The notes beneath the pieces are model-generated. The model saw nothing but the letters and a program-made list of their open reading frames with translations, did not search any database and was not told the origin of the DNA. Below are positions 4,606 through 5,752 of a stretch of 5,752 bases of DNA, one piece after another (the stretch's first letter is position 1; every line of letters begins with the position of its first letter). A program made the position numbers and the translations under genes. Source of the DNA: Desulfurococcales archaeon ex4484_204 (GTDB taxonomy: Archaea; Thermoproteota; Thermoprotei_A; Sulfolobales; NBVN01). The DNA is taken from assembly GCA_002255065.1 (NCBI GenBank), contig NJEF01000070.1, positions 1-5,752 of the forward strand. The letters run 5' to 3'.

Positions 4606-5752
4606 CTAAATGCCTAGAAGTGCTAGAAGATTCCATGTTATTACTACTCGAACGAATACTAGGGAGACCACGCTCATGAGCTTTATAAGTATATTTAACG
4701 ATGGGCCTGCAGCATCTTTCAGCGGATCCCCTACGGTATCACCTATAACTGCAGCCTTATGGGCCTCACTACCCTTACCTCCATAATGCCCTTCCTCTAT
4801 GTATTTCTTAGCGTTATCCCATGTATTACCGACGTTTCCTTGAAATAGACCTAGGAGTAGCCCGGTCAGTATTGCTGCTAGGAGCATCCCTGCTAAGGCG
4901 TACGGACCTAGAATAAACCCGACAATTAAGGGTGATAGAATTGCCAGCAGCCCTGGAGCTACCAACCTCTTAATAGCGTAGACGGTAACTATTGATACTG
5001 CTCTACCGTAGTCCGGCTTCTCCTTAAACTCCATGATCCCTGGCCTCTCCCTTAGCTGCCTCCTAATCTCGTCTATTAAAACGAATGCCGCGTCGCTTAC
5101 CGACATTATTATTAGCGTTATGAACGCTGCTGGAAGAGCTATACCTATTATAGCACCTGTTAATACTTTAGCGTCCATAATTGAGAGGTTCCTCATTAAA
5201 TCGTTAAATGCCACCCCTGTAACACGGGCGATGTTGCTTGAGTACGCAGCTAGGAATGCTAGGGCTGTTAAGGCCGCCGAACCTATAGCGAACCCCTTAG
5301 ATATCGACTTCATGGTGTTACCCGCAGCATCAAGCCTGTCAGTGATAGCTCTAACATCCTCCCCAAGCCCTGCCTGCTCAGCTATACCAGCTGCGTTATC
5401 GGTTATAGGTCCATACGCGTCAGCACTAACAACTATCCCGGTCAACGACAGCATGCCGACAGCTGCCAGCGCTACACCGTAGATGCCTAGCCAGAAGCTG
5501 TACTGGGACAGCAACAGAAACGATAATAACTCGGCAGTAGCTATAGCTACTGCCGGGATAACCACGCTCAGGAACCCGTAGGAGAGGCCGCTGAGGATCG
5601 TTAGCGCTGGCCCCATCTGCGACATCTCGGCAACCTTCCTCACAGGCCCCTTGTCCTTATTAGTGAAGTAATCGCTTGTTAACCCAACCGCTATGCCAGC
5701 TACGAGCCCAGCTGTTATGACGGCGAACGACCTTATACCTAGCTCGAAGCCG
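4606..5752 (-). CDS. hppA: Membrane-bound proton-pumping pyrophosphatase, K+-independent type (partial, N-terminus outside window)
   Basis: This integral membrane protein couples hydrolysis of pyrophosphate to proton export or vacuolar-type pumping as a homodimer with 16 helices per subunit. Only the C-terminal 381 residues are here; full family members have about 650-800. Coding continues in frame to the window edge (first visible residues GFELGIRSFAV), so the in-frame GTG at 5643 is an internal valine (GPVRKVAE), not a start. Family signatures are DAYGPITDNAAGIAEQ, GNTMKSISKGFAIGSAAL, the DAAFVLIDEIRRQ region, GNTWDNAKKYIEEG and YGGKGSEAHKAAVIGDTVGDPLKD with AGPSLNILIK near the end. At least seven long hydrophobic segments are visible. 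The lysine in GNTMKS (codon 5310-5308) occupies the position that is lysine in K+-independent and alanine in K+-dependent enzymes, so a K+-independent H+ pump is inferred. The usual second marker (Thr/Gly three residues on) is Ser. It ends in TAG, 107 bases from thiI. Confidence 0.96.
   Translation of the reverse strand, partial: GFELGIRSFAVITAGLVAGIAVGLTSDYFTNKDKGPVRKVAEMSQMGPALTILSGLSYGFLSVVIPAVAIATAELLSFLLLSQYSFWLGIYGVALAAVGMLSLTGIVVSADAYGPITDNAAGIAEQAGLGEDVRAITDRLDAAGNTMKSISKGFAIGSAALTALAFLAAYSSNIARVTGVAFNDLMRNLSIMDAKVLTGAIIGIALPAAFITLIIMSVSDAAFVLIDEIRRQLRERPGIMEFKEKPDYGRAVSIVTVYAIKRLVAPGLLAILSPLIVGFILGPYALAGMLLAAILTGLLLGLFQGNVGNTWDNAKKYIEEGHYGGKGSEAHKAAVIGDTVGDPLKDAAGPSLNILIKLMSVVSLVFVRVVITWNLLALLGI

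Noticed and set aside
5033..5482. Plus-strand open frame of 149 codons
   Set aside because: It lies wholly antisense to the strongly conserved pyrophosphatase gene and has low-complexity Ala/Ser/Ile content typical of a shadow frame.

Overview
The window looks like the chromosome of a thermophilic archaeon, most likely in the Thermoproteota (Crenarchaeota/TACK) group. The reasons are archaeal TATA boxes about 25-30 bases ahead of starts, GGTG-type Shine-Dalgarno sequences, frequent TTG and GTG starts, an archaeal/Thermotoga-type S-adenosylhomocysteine hydrolase, a ThiI tRNA thiolase and a membrane pyrophosphatase. The genus cannot be fixed from this sequence. No transposase, integrase, CRISPR array, tRNA or rRNA was seen, so the region reads as ordinary core genome.

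Left part (1-1767): a truncated minus-strand gene for a small zinc-ribbon protein (DUF5679 type) diverges from ahcY, the S-adenosylhomocysteine hydrolase gene. Both starts are served by the A/T-rich spacer 125-298, which holds a clear TATAAAA box and a GGTGAT ribosome binding site for ahcY. Four bases beyond the ahcY stop ends a convergent, very small minus-strand reading frame (47 codons, 1557-1700). It encodes a protein with two mirrored CX3CX3C motifs. It was found by reading the minus strand directly and is the most novel item here.

Middle part (1701-3024): the Cys-rich frame and a DUF2283 gene diverge from one palindromic TTATAA core. About 480 bases without a credible protein gene follow, carrying two short inverted repeats, one of which encloses a good TATAAATA box. 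Next is a CobO/BtuR-type corrinoid adenosyltransferase. Its Walker A loop lies upstream of the first ATG, GTG or TTG in frame, so it either starts at a rare codon (CTG best) or is damaged at its 5' end.

Right part (3025-5752): two minus-strand genes. thiI (4-thiouridine synthase, with a C-terminal rhodanese domain) converges on cobO with 28 bases between them and has its own TATA box. Upstream lies the C-terminal 381 residues of hppA, a proton-pumping membrane pyrophosphatase with the lysine that marks the K+-independent class. Its 5' end is outside the window.

The genes serve separate housekeeping tasks: the methyl cycle, corrinoid adenosylation, sulfur transfer to tRNA/thiamine, and pyrophosphate-driven proton pumping. 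Most seem to be single transcription units rather than parts of one pathway operon.
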